DNA from: an uncultured Chitinophagaceae bacterium
GTDB lineage: Bacteria; Bacteroidota; Bacteroidia; Chitinophagales; Chitinophagaceae
Assembly: GCA_937919945.1 (NCBI GenBank)
Contig: CALESY010000050.1
Coordinates: 1-12,027, forward strand
Length of the DNA: 12,027 nucleotides
Direction: 5' to 3'
Part shown: positions 1-6,017 of the stretch, in pieces
How positions within the stretch are numbered: position 1 is the stretch's first letter
How the letters are laid out: every line of letters begins with the position of its first letter
Made by a program: the position numbers and the translations under genes
The notes under the pieces: generated by a model
Databases searched by the model: none
Told to the model about the DNA's origin: nothing
Seen by the model: only the letters and a program-made list of their open reading frames with translations

Positions 1-700
1 TATTAAATTTTCTGATGGCAACAACATGACCTTGATTATCCATTAAGCGCACCAAATATATACCAGATGGTAAATTAGATACATTAATATTAGCACTTGA
101 ACCAGATACTTTGTAAATGCTCTGCATTTTTCCTATCAGATTATAAATGCCAACTGTTTTAATATCGTTCAAACCATTGAAAACAACATTTATGTCGTCT
201 TTAGCAGGGTTAGGATATAAAGCAACATTGTCATTGTTCTTATTGACATTGCTAACGTTTGTAGCCCATTTATTCAATATAAAAGTAGTAGTATCAATAA
301 AACTACCTTGTGTTGCCTGCACAGTTATGTAGAATGGTCCGTTTTGTGTTACACCTGATAAATCGCCAGTCATTATTTTAAATGTCATTGGGCTGCTAGC
401 TGCAATATCATCTGTAGTCTGCGTAGAGCCGGCCAAGATGGTTGATCCATAGCAAAGTTTATTATCGCACAACCCAAAAGAGCTTTGCCATTTGCTAGAC
501 GCCGGCAAATTATGGCTGATTATCTTCCATGTTATTTTATATGCCGAAGACGTGGTATTATTTATATCGTTATGTAACTCGATGCCAAGGTCAGATGCTA
601 CGCCTTTTACAGTATCACCTTTCTGGAAAGTAAAACTTTGGGCATCAGATACAACAGCCAGTCCCAATATTGCAGTAAGGGTAAGTACAAATTTCTTCAT
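1..700 (-). CDS. T9SS type A sorting domain-containing secreted protein (3' end cut by window edge)
   Basis: An uninterrupted minus-strand frame runs from the ATG at 700-698 to the left edge, giving 233 residues with no stop. Residues 1-20 are a signal peptide (MKKFVLTLTAILGLAVVSDA, cleavage probably before Gln21). Residues about 22-145 form a compact domain of unknown function. It has a Cys78-DNKL-Cys83 pair that could form a disulfide once exported, and aromatic/Trp-rich strands typical of an Ig-like fold (inferred). Residues about 157-233 match a type A T9SS sorting domain: LYPNPAKD, then IYNLIGK, then the LPSGIYLVRL motif and a final basic VAIRKFN. In this family that domain sends the protein across the outer membrane through the Por/Spr machinery and is then removed. 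These domains normally end within a few residues of such a basic tail, so probably very little is missing. The gene diverges from the S41 protease gene. The substrate or role of the N-terminal domain is unknown. Confidence 0.9.
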   Translation of the reverse strand, partial: MKKFVLTLTAILGLAVVSDAQSFTFQKGDTVKGVASDLGIELHNDINNTTSSAYKITWKIISHNLPASSKWQSSFGLCDNKLCYGSTILAGSTQTTDDIAASSPMTFKIMTGDLSGVTQNGPFYITVQATQGSFIDTTTFILNKWATNVSNVNKNNDNVALYPNPAKDDINVVFNGLNDIKTVGIYNLIGKMQSIYKVSGSSANINVSNLPSGIYLVRLMDNQGHVVAIRKFN

Positions 701-807
701 TACACACTTTTTTACAGTATGCAATTTATATATAAAACGTATCAAATCCAATAGTCTGAGTCATAAACTTGTTAAAATTCCGTTCATTAATCGGTACGCA
801 CTATTTT

Positions 808-836
808 TTCGTACATTGCTATATATACTTCGTACA
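808..836. repeat. Short direct repeat upstream of the S41 protease gene
   Basis: The octamer TTCGTACA occurs at 808-815 and again at 829-836, exactly 21 bp apart, which is two helical turns. A related GGTACG lies at 793-798. The second copy ends 8 bp before the ATG at 845, inside the 144-bp divergent intergenic region. It could be a regulator site or part of a leader, or chance in an AT-rich spacer. No full TAnnTTTG promoter is visible for either divergent gene here. Confidence 0.3.
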
Positions 837-844
837 ATAATCGT

Positions 845-2524
845 ATGGCTAAAATGAGTAGTAATATCAAGGGCTTTTTGGCAGGTATTGGCTTATCTGT
901 TAGTGCAATGCTCTTTATTCAGGCACAAAAACAGGATAGTTATTTCGAAATATCTAAAAATTTAGATATATATACATCTATATTTAAAGAGCTTAATTCG
1001 TTTTATGTAGATCCCATAGAGCCAGGCAAAATGATAAAGACTGGTATCGATGCTATGCTCAACGGGCTCGACCCCTACACCAACTACATCACAGAGTCTG
1101 ATATTGAGGAATATGAATTTCAGACCACAGGTAAGTATGGTGGGATAGGTGCCAATATGCGCAAAAAAGATGAAAAAATATTTGTGAGTGATGTATATGA
1201 GTTTAGCCCTGCAGCCATTGCGGGGTTGAAACCCGGCGACGAGGTCATCAGTATAGATAACCAGCCGCTGAAGGACAAAAATATGGACGACATCAGCCAG
1301 TTGCTGAAAGGCTCGCCCGGCACACCACTTTCTTTGCAGGTTAAAGATGCGATCACCGGGGTAGAATCGGTAAAAAAACTGACACGTAATGAGATAGAAT
1401 TATCAAGTGTACCCTATGCTGGGTTGCTGGGTAAGGACAAGAACATAGCTTATGTTGCTCTTTCTCAATTCACTCCGGGTTGCAGCCGCATCATCCGCAA
1501 TACATTAGACAGCCTTAAAAAACAACAACCGAATATAGCATCCGTAGTGCTCGACCTGCGCAATAATCCCGGCGGCTTGCTCCACGAAGCAGTTGCCATT
1601 TGTAATTTATTTGTTGATAGGGGGCAATTGGTGGTAAGCACCAAAGGCAGGCTGCCCGAGTTTACCGAAGATTTCAAAACACAAGGTGCCGTGTGGGACG
1701 ATAAAGTACCTGTAGCGGTACTGCTCAATAGTTCTTCCGCTTCGGCATCAGAGGTAGTAGCAGGTACATTGCAAGACCTTGACCGTGCAGTTATTGTTGG
1801 CGAGCGTTCTTACGGTAAAGGCCTTGTACAGGTTACAAAACCAGTAGGCTATAATGCTCGCCTGAAGCTTACAACCGCTAAATACTACACCCCAAGCGGC
1901 AGGTGCATACAAGCTATAGATTATGCCACCCGCAATGCCGATGGCAGCGTAGGCCATATACCCGACTCGTTGAAGAAAGAATACAAAACAAAAGCAGGCC
2001 GCAAAGTACTGAGTGGTGGTGGTGTAGAGCCGGATGTTGCTGTAACGGACGATGACATCAGCAAACTATCAATCACTTTATACATCAAAAACTTTTTCTT
2101 CGACTATGCTACACAGTATGTAAAGGAAAACAAAACAATTGCTCCTGCAGGAAGCTTTGCGCTCAATGATACCGACTTTGCCAAATTTGCAAAATGGCTG
2201 GATGGTAAAGACTTCTCTTACAAAACAGAAACGGAAATAGCATTGGATTCCTTCAAACAAATAGCGCAGCGTGATAAAGCCTTCGATGGTTTGAAAACAG
2301 AATACAGTGCATTAGTAGCTAAATCTTCACATGATAAGAAGCAAGATTTGCAAAAGCACAAGGCTGAAGTAATGCGTTTGCTGCAAAGCGAGATAGTAAC
2401 ACGCTATTATTACCAACGTGGGCGTATAGAAAACGGGCTGATAACCGATAAGGATTTTAATAGAGCAGTTAGCATACTTACACAGCCTGCACAATACACA
2501 GCTTTGTTATCGCCTAAAAAATAG
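845..2524 (+). CDS. S41 family carboxy-terminal processing protease (CtpA/Prc type)
   Basis: The 559-residue protein has a hydrophobic N-terminal anchor or signal at about residues 10-26, so the protease should act in the periplasm. A PDZ domain spans about 92-177, with the carboxylate-binding loop YGGIG at 98-102 and a GLKPGDEVISID core at 127-138. The S41 catalytic domain covers about 195-400. It includes LDLRNNPGG (236-244) and the SASASE motif, then YGKG. By spacing to E. coli Prc (Ser430/Lys455, 25 apart), the dyad is Ser300 and Lys325, also 25 apart, so the enzyme should be active. A helical, charged C-terminal part (about 410-559) resembles the tails of Bacteroidota members. The family trims or degrades exported proteins from their C-termini. 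The start is 845 (MAKMSS); the in-frame ATG at 854 is equally possible because no Shine-Dalgarno site separates them. Its substrate cannot be told from sequence. Confidence 0.95.
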   Translation: MAKMSSNIKGFLAGIGLSVSAMLFIQAQKQDSYFEISKNLDIYTSIFKELNSFYVDPIEPGKMIKTGIDAMLNGLDPYTNYITESDIEEYEFQTTGKYGGIGANMRKKDEKIFVSDVYEFSPAAIAGLKPGDEVISIDNQPLKDKNMDDISQLLKGSPGTPLSLQVKDAITGVESVKKLTRNEIELSSVPYAGLLGKDKNIAYVALSQFTPGCSRIIRNTLDSLKKQQPNIASVVLDLRNNPGGLLHEAVAICNLFVDRGQLVVSTKGRLPEFTEDFKTQGAVWDDKVPVAVLLNSSSASASEVVAGTLQDLDRAVIVGERSYGKGLVQVTKPVGYNARLKLTTAKYYTPSGRCIQAIDYATRNADGSVGHIPDSLKKEYKTKAGRKVLSGGGVEPDVAVTDDDISKLSITLYIKNFFFDYATQYVKENKTIAPAGSFALNDTDFAKFAKWLDGKDFSYKTETEIALDSFKQIAQRDKAFDGLKTEYSALVAKSSHDKKQDLQKHKAEVMRLLQSEIVTRYYYQRGRIENGLITDKDFNRAVSILTQPAQYTALLSPKK

Positions 2525-2553
2525 TTTGTGCGTAAAAGGTAATTGTATATTTG
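2525..2553 (+). promoter_or_regulatory. Bacteroidota-type promoter for the Hpt gene cluster
   Basis: TTTG at 2525-2528 and TATATTTG at 2546-2553 match the Bacteroidota primary-sigma -33 (TTTG) and -7 (TAnnTTTG) elements exactly, with a 17-bp spacer. Transcription would begin near 2558-2561, about 10-13 nt before the ATG at 2571. This rules out the longer reading frame from a TTG at 2526 and gives the three-gene cluster its own promoter, separate from the protease gene. Confidence 0.65.
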
Positions 2554-2570
2554 TTACACAATCATTATGT

Positions 2571-2942
2571 ATGGAGCCGCTTATTGATTTTAGTTATCTG
2601 AATGAACTGTCCGGGGGAGATTCAAAATATCTCTATGAGTTATTAGATATATTTCTGGGCACTACACCGGATGGATTGGTAAAGCTGGAACAACATATTA
2701 CCGAAACGGATGATTGGGATGCTATTTACAAGCAAGCACACTTCCTGAAATCGAGCGTTGGAATAGTGAAAATACGCGATATGCATGCACAACTACTGCG
2801 TATAGAAGAGTTGGGGCGTAAGCAGGATGGGAAAGAAGAGATTAAAGAACTGATGGCAAAAATAATATCCACATTTACAGAAGCCCACCCTGTGCTGATA
2901 GCCGAGCGGAATAAGCACAAAAAAGCAGCAGGTATAGAATAG
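2571..2942 (+). CDS. Stand-alone Hpt domain protein
   Basis: This small, mostly alpha-helical protein of 123 residues fits a histidine phosphotransfer (Hpt) domain. An N-terminal FSYLNELSGGD segment leads into helix YLYELLDIFL (20-29). After that comes the signature QAHFLKSSVG (55-64), whose His57 is the expected phospho-acceptor, followed by helices through about residue 110. Hpt domains pass a phosphoryl group between hybrid histidine kinases and response regulators in the cytoplasm. Nothing else is fused to the domain and no kinase or regulator is nearby, so the partners must be encoded elsewhere. The start is ATG 2571, because a consensus promoter sits just upstream and the longer TTG-started frame would overlap it. 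The stop codon is followed after one base by the ATG of the DUF2752 gene, so the two are surely co-transcribed. Confidence 0.82.
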   Translation: MEPLIDFSYLNELSGGDSKYLYELLDIFLGTTPDGLVKLEQHITETDDWDAIYKQAHFLKSSVGIVKIRDMHAQLLRIEELGRKQDGKEEIKELMAKIISTFTEAHPVLIAERNKHKKAAGIE

Positions 2943-2943
2943 C

Positions 2944-3264
2944 ATGGCTGCATTGTACGATAGCTGTATGGCTTGGGTAGAAAGTAATATGCTTACCTGT
3001 CCTTCAAAAAAACTGACACATTTGGATTGCCCTGGTTGCGGATTTCAACGTGGTACAGTTGCTATGCTGAAAGGTGATTTGAAAGCATCGTGGCAGGTAT
3101 ATCCACCAACTACATTTATTTGGTTTACAATGTTATTATTGTGTGTTCACCTGTTGTTTAAACTGAAACAAGGAGCAAAAATTTTGAAATATGTATATAT
3201 TGTAACTGCATTGGTAATGCTTATCAACTATTTCTATAAATTTTTTACAAACCAACTGATATGA
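2944..3264 (+). CDS. DUF2752 family membrane protein
   Basis: The protein is 106 residues long. The N-terminal part has Cys19-Pro and the characteristic CPGCGFQRG motif (29-37), followed by MLKGDL. This CPxCGxxR..L..G core is the hallmark of DUF2752. Two membrane segments follow at about 56-74 and 80-98, then a short C-terminal tail. The three cysteines (19, 29, 32) could bind metal or form a redox pair, but no function is established for the family as far as I know. The gene starts one base after the Hpt stop and its TGA overlaps the ATG of the next gene (ATGATG at 3261), so translation is probably coupled. It is likely an inner-membrane protein working with its downstream neighbour. Confidence 0.85.
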   Translation: MAALYDSCMAWVESNMLTCPSKKLTHLDCPGCGFQRGTVAMLKGDLKASWQVYPPTTFIWFTMLLLCVHLLFKLKQGAKILKYVYIVTALVMLINYFYKFFTNQLI

Positions 3265-3635
3265 TGGAAGACAATAACACACAACAGCAAAATTTTAATC
3301 AACCACAAATAGCCTTGCCAAATGCAACAGCCGTATTGATATTGGGTATTATATCCATCGTTATGTGCTGCTGTTATGGTGGCGGTTTGATATTAGGTAT
3401 TATTGCACTTGTATTGGCAAGTAAGGATATGAAAAGGTATCTCGCTAACCCTGCCATGTACACCACAGGCTCTTTCAACAACCTCAAAGCAGGCAGAATA
3501 TGTGCTATTATAGCCGTAGCATTATCAGCAGTATACTTACTATTCTTTATTTGGATGTTGATTACGTTTGGATGGGCAACCATGCAAGACCCGAATGCAA
3601 TGCGTGAGGCATTAGAGCAGATAATGCAAAAATAA
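3261..3635 (+). CDS. CCC-motif small membrane protein
   Basis: This 124-residue protein opens with a Gln/Asn-rich hydrophilic head (1-20). A hydrophobic hairpin follows at about 22-53, containing Cys36-Cys37-Cys38 and then YGGG. A polar stretch (54-76) with ASKDMKRY and a SFNNLKAGRI motif leads to another membrane segment at about 79-103 and a short amphipathic tail. The layout matches the Bacteroidota CCC-motif membrane proteins, which resemble DUF4190 proteins and have no known function. The ATG at 3261 overlaps the preceding TGA; the next codon is also ATG (3264), so the start could be one residue later. Genes of this kind are often found beside DUF2752 genes in the phylum, as here. It is the last gene before a strong terminator. 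Confidence 0.82.
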   Translation: MMEDNNTQQQNFNQPQIALPNATAVLILGIISIVMCCCYGGGLILGIIALVLASKDMKRYLANPAMYTTGSFNNLKAGRICAIIAVALSAVYLLFFIWMLITFGWATMQDPNAMREALEQIMQK

Positions 3636-3654
3636 TAAGTATCGAAAAGAGATA

Positions 3655-3692
3655 AAAAGAACAGCCCCTGCTAACAGGGACTGTTCTTTTTT
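3655..3692. terminator. Bidirectional intrinsic terminator
   Basis: A long hairpin pairs AAAAGAACAG (3655-3664) with CTGTTCTTTT (3681-3690) and CCCTG (3666-3670) with CAGGG (3675-3679). There is one internal C/A mismatch and a CTAA loop. A T-run follows on the plus strand and an A-run precedes it, so it can stop transcription from both sides. It lies between the converging CCC-motif gene and the minus-strand beta-barrel gene. Confidence 0.9.
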
Positions 3693-3744
3693 ATAAAATT
3701 ATCTTAATCCGGGCAAATCCCTTAATCTATAAAATCCAGGTTCA

Positions 3745-4554
3745 TCATATCCCGCCAAAGCGCAAGCCGATAGTAAACGGACGCTGGTCTAAGCCTGTAC
3801 TGTGTAGGGGTGTTACCTGATAGCTGGCAAATATGCGGAAGTAATTGTCTAATCCTATTTCACCTGTTACACAGGCATTAAAGTTGTTGAAGTTGAATTC
3901 ATCACGGTTCTTTTGTTTACCACGCTCGGCAGATATTTGTTTGTTCCAAGAAGCAATACGATAGCCGCCCGTCATACCCACACCATATACCAACCATGCT
4001 TTGTCTGCCAGTTTGGTTTTGAAAGTGAACTGAAGTGGTACTGCTAAGTAAGTAAGTCCTATTTTGTTTTTGCTGAAACCGATGGTGTCCATCACAACCA
4101 TTGGTACGGTTTCGTTTCTGTAACTGATGTTTTTGGTATAGCGAAAGTTATACATCTGCAAGCCAATACCTGTTGACAGGTAGATTTTTTGTCTTTTTGT
4201 TTTCAGCACTTTAAGTTTCGCCATCACAGGGTATACATTTACATTCCAAGATTTGCCTGTACGCATACTGAAGAGGTTTTCATTTTGTAAACCCGCAGGT
4301 ACTTGCAGAAACGCCTTAGCTGCCGCACTATTGTAATCGGTATTGTCTATAATAGAGTTGATGCCAATATCTACAATGCTTGCCTCTATTTCAAAGTCTT
4401 TTTCAGGTTTTTCTTCTATTTTTTTGTCATTGATGGTAACACCGTCAGGTCCTATTTTGATGGTTGTCGTTTTCTTTTCCTTCTTGTCGCTATCTTGTGC
4501 ATTAGCGTTAAAGCCAATGAATGCGGCAGCTATCAGGCAAAATATCAGTTTCAT
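3745..4554 (-). CDS. Outer membrane beta-barrel protein of the sigma/anti-sigma operon
   Basis: The 269-residue product has a clear signal peptide (MKLIFCLIAAAFIGFNANAQ, cleavage near 18-20). A charged linker rich in Lys and Glu follows (about 21-54), with a KIGPDGVTI strand-like motif. From about residue 55 onward come alternating hydrophobic/aromatic strands, ending in PFTIGLRFGGI, typical of small Bacteroidota outer-membrane barrels (PorT/OmpA-like, PF13568 type). It begins 14 nt after the stop of the anti-sigma-like gene, so the three genes form one operon. The context suggests that the barrel is either part of the envelope signal that the sigma system senses or a product it controls; this is inference. 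No enzyme motif is visible. Transcription should end at the hairpin around 3655-3692. Confidence 0.82.
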   Translation of the reverse strand: MKLIFCLIAAAFIGFNANAQDSDKKEKKTTTIKIGPDGVTINDKKIEEKPEKDFEIEASIVDIGINSIIDNTDYNSAAAKAFLQVPAGLQNENLFSMRTGKSWNVNVYPVMAKLKVLKTKRQKIYLSTGIGLQMYNFRYTKNISYRNETVPMVVMDTIGFSKNKIGLTYLAVPLQFTFKTKLADKAWLVYGVGMTGGYRIASWNKQISAERGKQKNRDEFNFNNFNACVTGEIGLDNYFRIFASYQVTPLHSTGLDQRPFTIGLRFGGI

Positions 4555-4568
4555 GTTCTGTTGTTTTT

Positions 4569-5417
4569 TTAAAGTTTTACGATAAAAATTTCTTTGTTAC
4601 CTATTTTCAGTTTTACGTCTGTATCTTTTAAGTTGTCAGTTACGTTTTCTATGCGTTTGGTGAGTGCATTAGCTATCATGCTTACACCCTCTTTTTTATT
4701 TTTGTTGATTGGAAGTAAATCCAACAAACGCTTTTTTTGTTTTTGTGGTTCATTGTTAATTGTTTCTACAGGTGCTGATGTTGTTTCTTCTATACCATTA
4801 GGTTGTGTTGTTTGTTGTGCTATTACTTCTTGCACTGGTTCGTTTTCAGTTTTGTAAACAGGTTGTTGTACAATAGTTTCTTCTTTTACAACTCTTGGTT
4901 CTTCTATTAGTTTTTCAATAATAGCAGGCTTATTTACTTTTTGCTTTTTACTTTTTGCTTTAGCTATGGAGTTTTCATTGGTAACAGAGCTTGCAGGTAT
5001 TGAATGGAGCTCTTCTGTGTTTGAGTCCTTTTGTATTGTATTGTTGATTACAGGTGTTTGTGTTGATGCAGGTTGTTCTGTTTGGGTGTTGGCTATTACA
5101 GGGCTGTCTATAGCATCGCCATTTTGTCTGATTATAGTAATAGCAAATAATAGTACCGCTGCAGCAGCTGCATACATCCACCAAGTACGCAAGCCAATGT
5201 TACGTCCGCTTGCAGGTGGTGTTTTTAGCAACGCTTCTTTGTTGGTATACAACAGTGTAGTGTCCGACAACAGCTTTGTGGCTGTATATGCTTCCAACTC
5301 TTTACGTAGCTCAGGGTATGCATCCACAAAAGCCATCAGCGCTTTTATTTCTGCTTCTTTCAGCTCTCCGTCTGCGTACATCATCATGTACTCCTCATAA
5401 TTCTCCATGTTCACCAT
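4569..5417 (-). CDS. Anti-sigma factor-like single-pass membrane protein
   Basis: This 282-residue protein starts with an acidic helical segment (NYEEYMMMYADGELKEAEIK, about 6-25) followed by FVDAYPELRKELEAY. That matches the N-terminal sigma-binding region of anti-sigma factors, but without the zinc-binding HxxxCxxC motif. A single membrane helix lies at about 79-96 (WWMYAAAAAVLLFAITII). The remaining 185 residues should be periplasmic: low complexity, rich in Gln, Thr, Pro and Glu with Lys patches, closing with a conserved-looking strand DVKLKIGNKEIFIVKL. The ATG is 6 nt after the sigma stop, and a second ATG three codons in (5408) could also serve. Its position between an ECF sigma gene and a barrel gene is the main reason to call it the sigma's membrane-bound regulator. 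The homology is weak by eye, so it might instead be a structural envelope protein. Confidence 0.75.
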   Translation of the reverse strand: MVNMENYEEYMMMYADGELKEAEIKALMAFVDAYPELRKELEAYTATKLLSDTTLLYTNKEALLKTPPASGRNIGLRTWWMYAAAAAVLLFAITIIRQNGDAIDSPVIANTQTEQPASTQTPVINNTIQKDSNTEELHSIPASSVTNENSIAKAKSKKQKVNKPAIIEKLIEEPRVVKEETIVQQPVYKTENEPVQEVIAQQTTQPNGIEETTSAPVETINNEPQKQKKRLLDLLPINKNKKEGVSMIANALTKRIENVTDNLKDTDVKLKIGNKEIFIVKL

Positions 5418-5423
5418 AGCTTG

Positions 5424-5906
5424 TTATATTACGTGTTCAACACTTACTAAATAATCTTTCAGCACTTTGCGGGCACGGTGCAGGTACACTTTTACCTGGC
5501 TTTCGTTCAGTCCCGTTATTTGTCCTATCTCTTCATAGTTATAGCCCTCATAGTCTTTTAGCAGTACTAATGCCCTAGCTTGTTCATCGAGTTTGGTTAG
5601 TGCACGTTCCAAAACCCGTTTCAGGTCGCTTTGCCCTTGTAGTATGCTACGGTTGTCATCTACCGTTTCTTTGTAGCTCACCCTGCGCTGTTTCCTGTAG
5701 TTGTCAACAGACTGGTTGTACGCTACCTGAAACAGAAAAGCTTTTGCCTTAGCAGGTGCTACTTGCTCCCTTTTCTGCCACAACACCTCGAAGCTGTTCT
5801 GTACTACATCCCTCGCGTCCTCCTCGTTGCCCGTACACTTACAGGCAAAGCGGAAAAGTGCATCAGCCCACTCTTTAACGCTGTTATTGTAGTCATTAAG
5901 CTCCAT
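5424..5906 (-). CDS. ECF-type RNA polymerase sigma factor
   Basis: The 160-residue product has the two domains of sigma-70 family ECF factors. Region 2 spans about 10-73, with FACKCTGNEEDARDVVQNSFEVLW giving the characteristic acidic EDARDVVQ helix and FLFQVAYNQSVDNYRKQRR the DNA-contacting end. Region 4 is at about 97-152, with LDEQARALVLLKDYEGYNYEEIGQITGLNESQVKVYLHRARKVL containing the helix-turn-helix. It directs RNA polymerase to alternative promoters, usually under control of a co-encoded anti-sigma protein. The start chosen is ATG 5906 (MELNDYNN). A nine-codon extension from a TTG at 5933 is possible but lies where a promoter element would be. The gene leads a minus-strand operon with an anti-sigma-like and a beta-barrel gene and diverges from the pseudouridine synthase gene. 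Its regulon is not visible here. Confidence 0.93.
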   Translation of the reverse strand: MELNDYNNSVKEWADALFRFACKCTGNEEDARDVVQNSFEVLWQKREQVAPAKAKAFLFQVAYNQSVDNYRKQRRVSYKETVDDNRSILQGQSDLKRVLERALTKLDEQARALVLLKDYEGYNYEEIGQITGLNESQVKVYLHRARKVLKDYLVSVEHVI

Positions 5907-5930
5907 TCGTACAGTATATCGGTGCTTTGG

Positions 5931-5938
5931 CAAAAATG
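5931..5938 (-). promoter_or_regulatory. Weak candidate -7 element for the sigma operon
   Basis: On the minus strand this octamer reads CATTTTTG, one mismatch from TAnnTTTG. A T-rich stretch about 16 bp upstream could act as the -33 element. A start near 5925 would give a leader of about 19 nt before the ATG at 5906. The match is imperfect, and an autoregulated ECF promoter with a different sequence is equally possible. Confidence 0.28.
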
Positions 5939-5959
5939 TTACAGATTTTCGGGAAAAAC

Positions 5960-5988
5960 TTTAGTCCGCCGTAAAGATTGTACCTTTG
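5960..5988 (+). promoter_or_regulatory. Bacteroidota-type promoter for the pseudouridine synthase gene
   Basis: TACCTTTG at 5981-5988 is an exact TAnnTTTG -7 element. TTTA at 5960-5963 is a one-mismatch -33 element with a 17-bp spacer, the same spacing as at the Hpt promoter. Transcription would start near 5994, leaving a leader of about 24 nt before the ATG at 6018. Confidence 0.55.
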
Positions 5989-6017
5989 CAGCTTATCATA
6001 TTGAATAAATCTGACTA

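Noticed and set aside
743..750. Possible -7 element for the T9SS cargo gene (TGGATTTG on the minus strand)
   Set aside because: It differs from TAnnTTTG at the second base and has no well-spaced -33 element, so it is too weak to list.
492..857. Plus-strand frame across the left intergenic region
   Set aside because: It lies antisense to the T9SS cargo gene, which has a signal peptide and sorting domain, and it has no recognisable product.
4936..4961. Tandem ACTTTTTGCTTT copies in the anti-sigma-like gene
   Set aside because: They arise from the Lys/Ala/Ser/Gln-rich coding run and are probably compositional.
4966..5400. Plus-strand frame opposite the anti-sigma-like gene
   Set aside because: It is a shadow of the Thr/Gln-rich minus-strand gene, and its hydrophobic look comes from complementing that composition.
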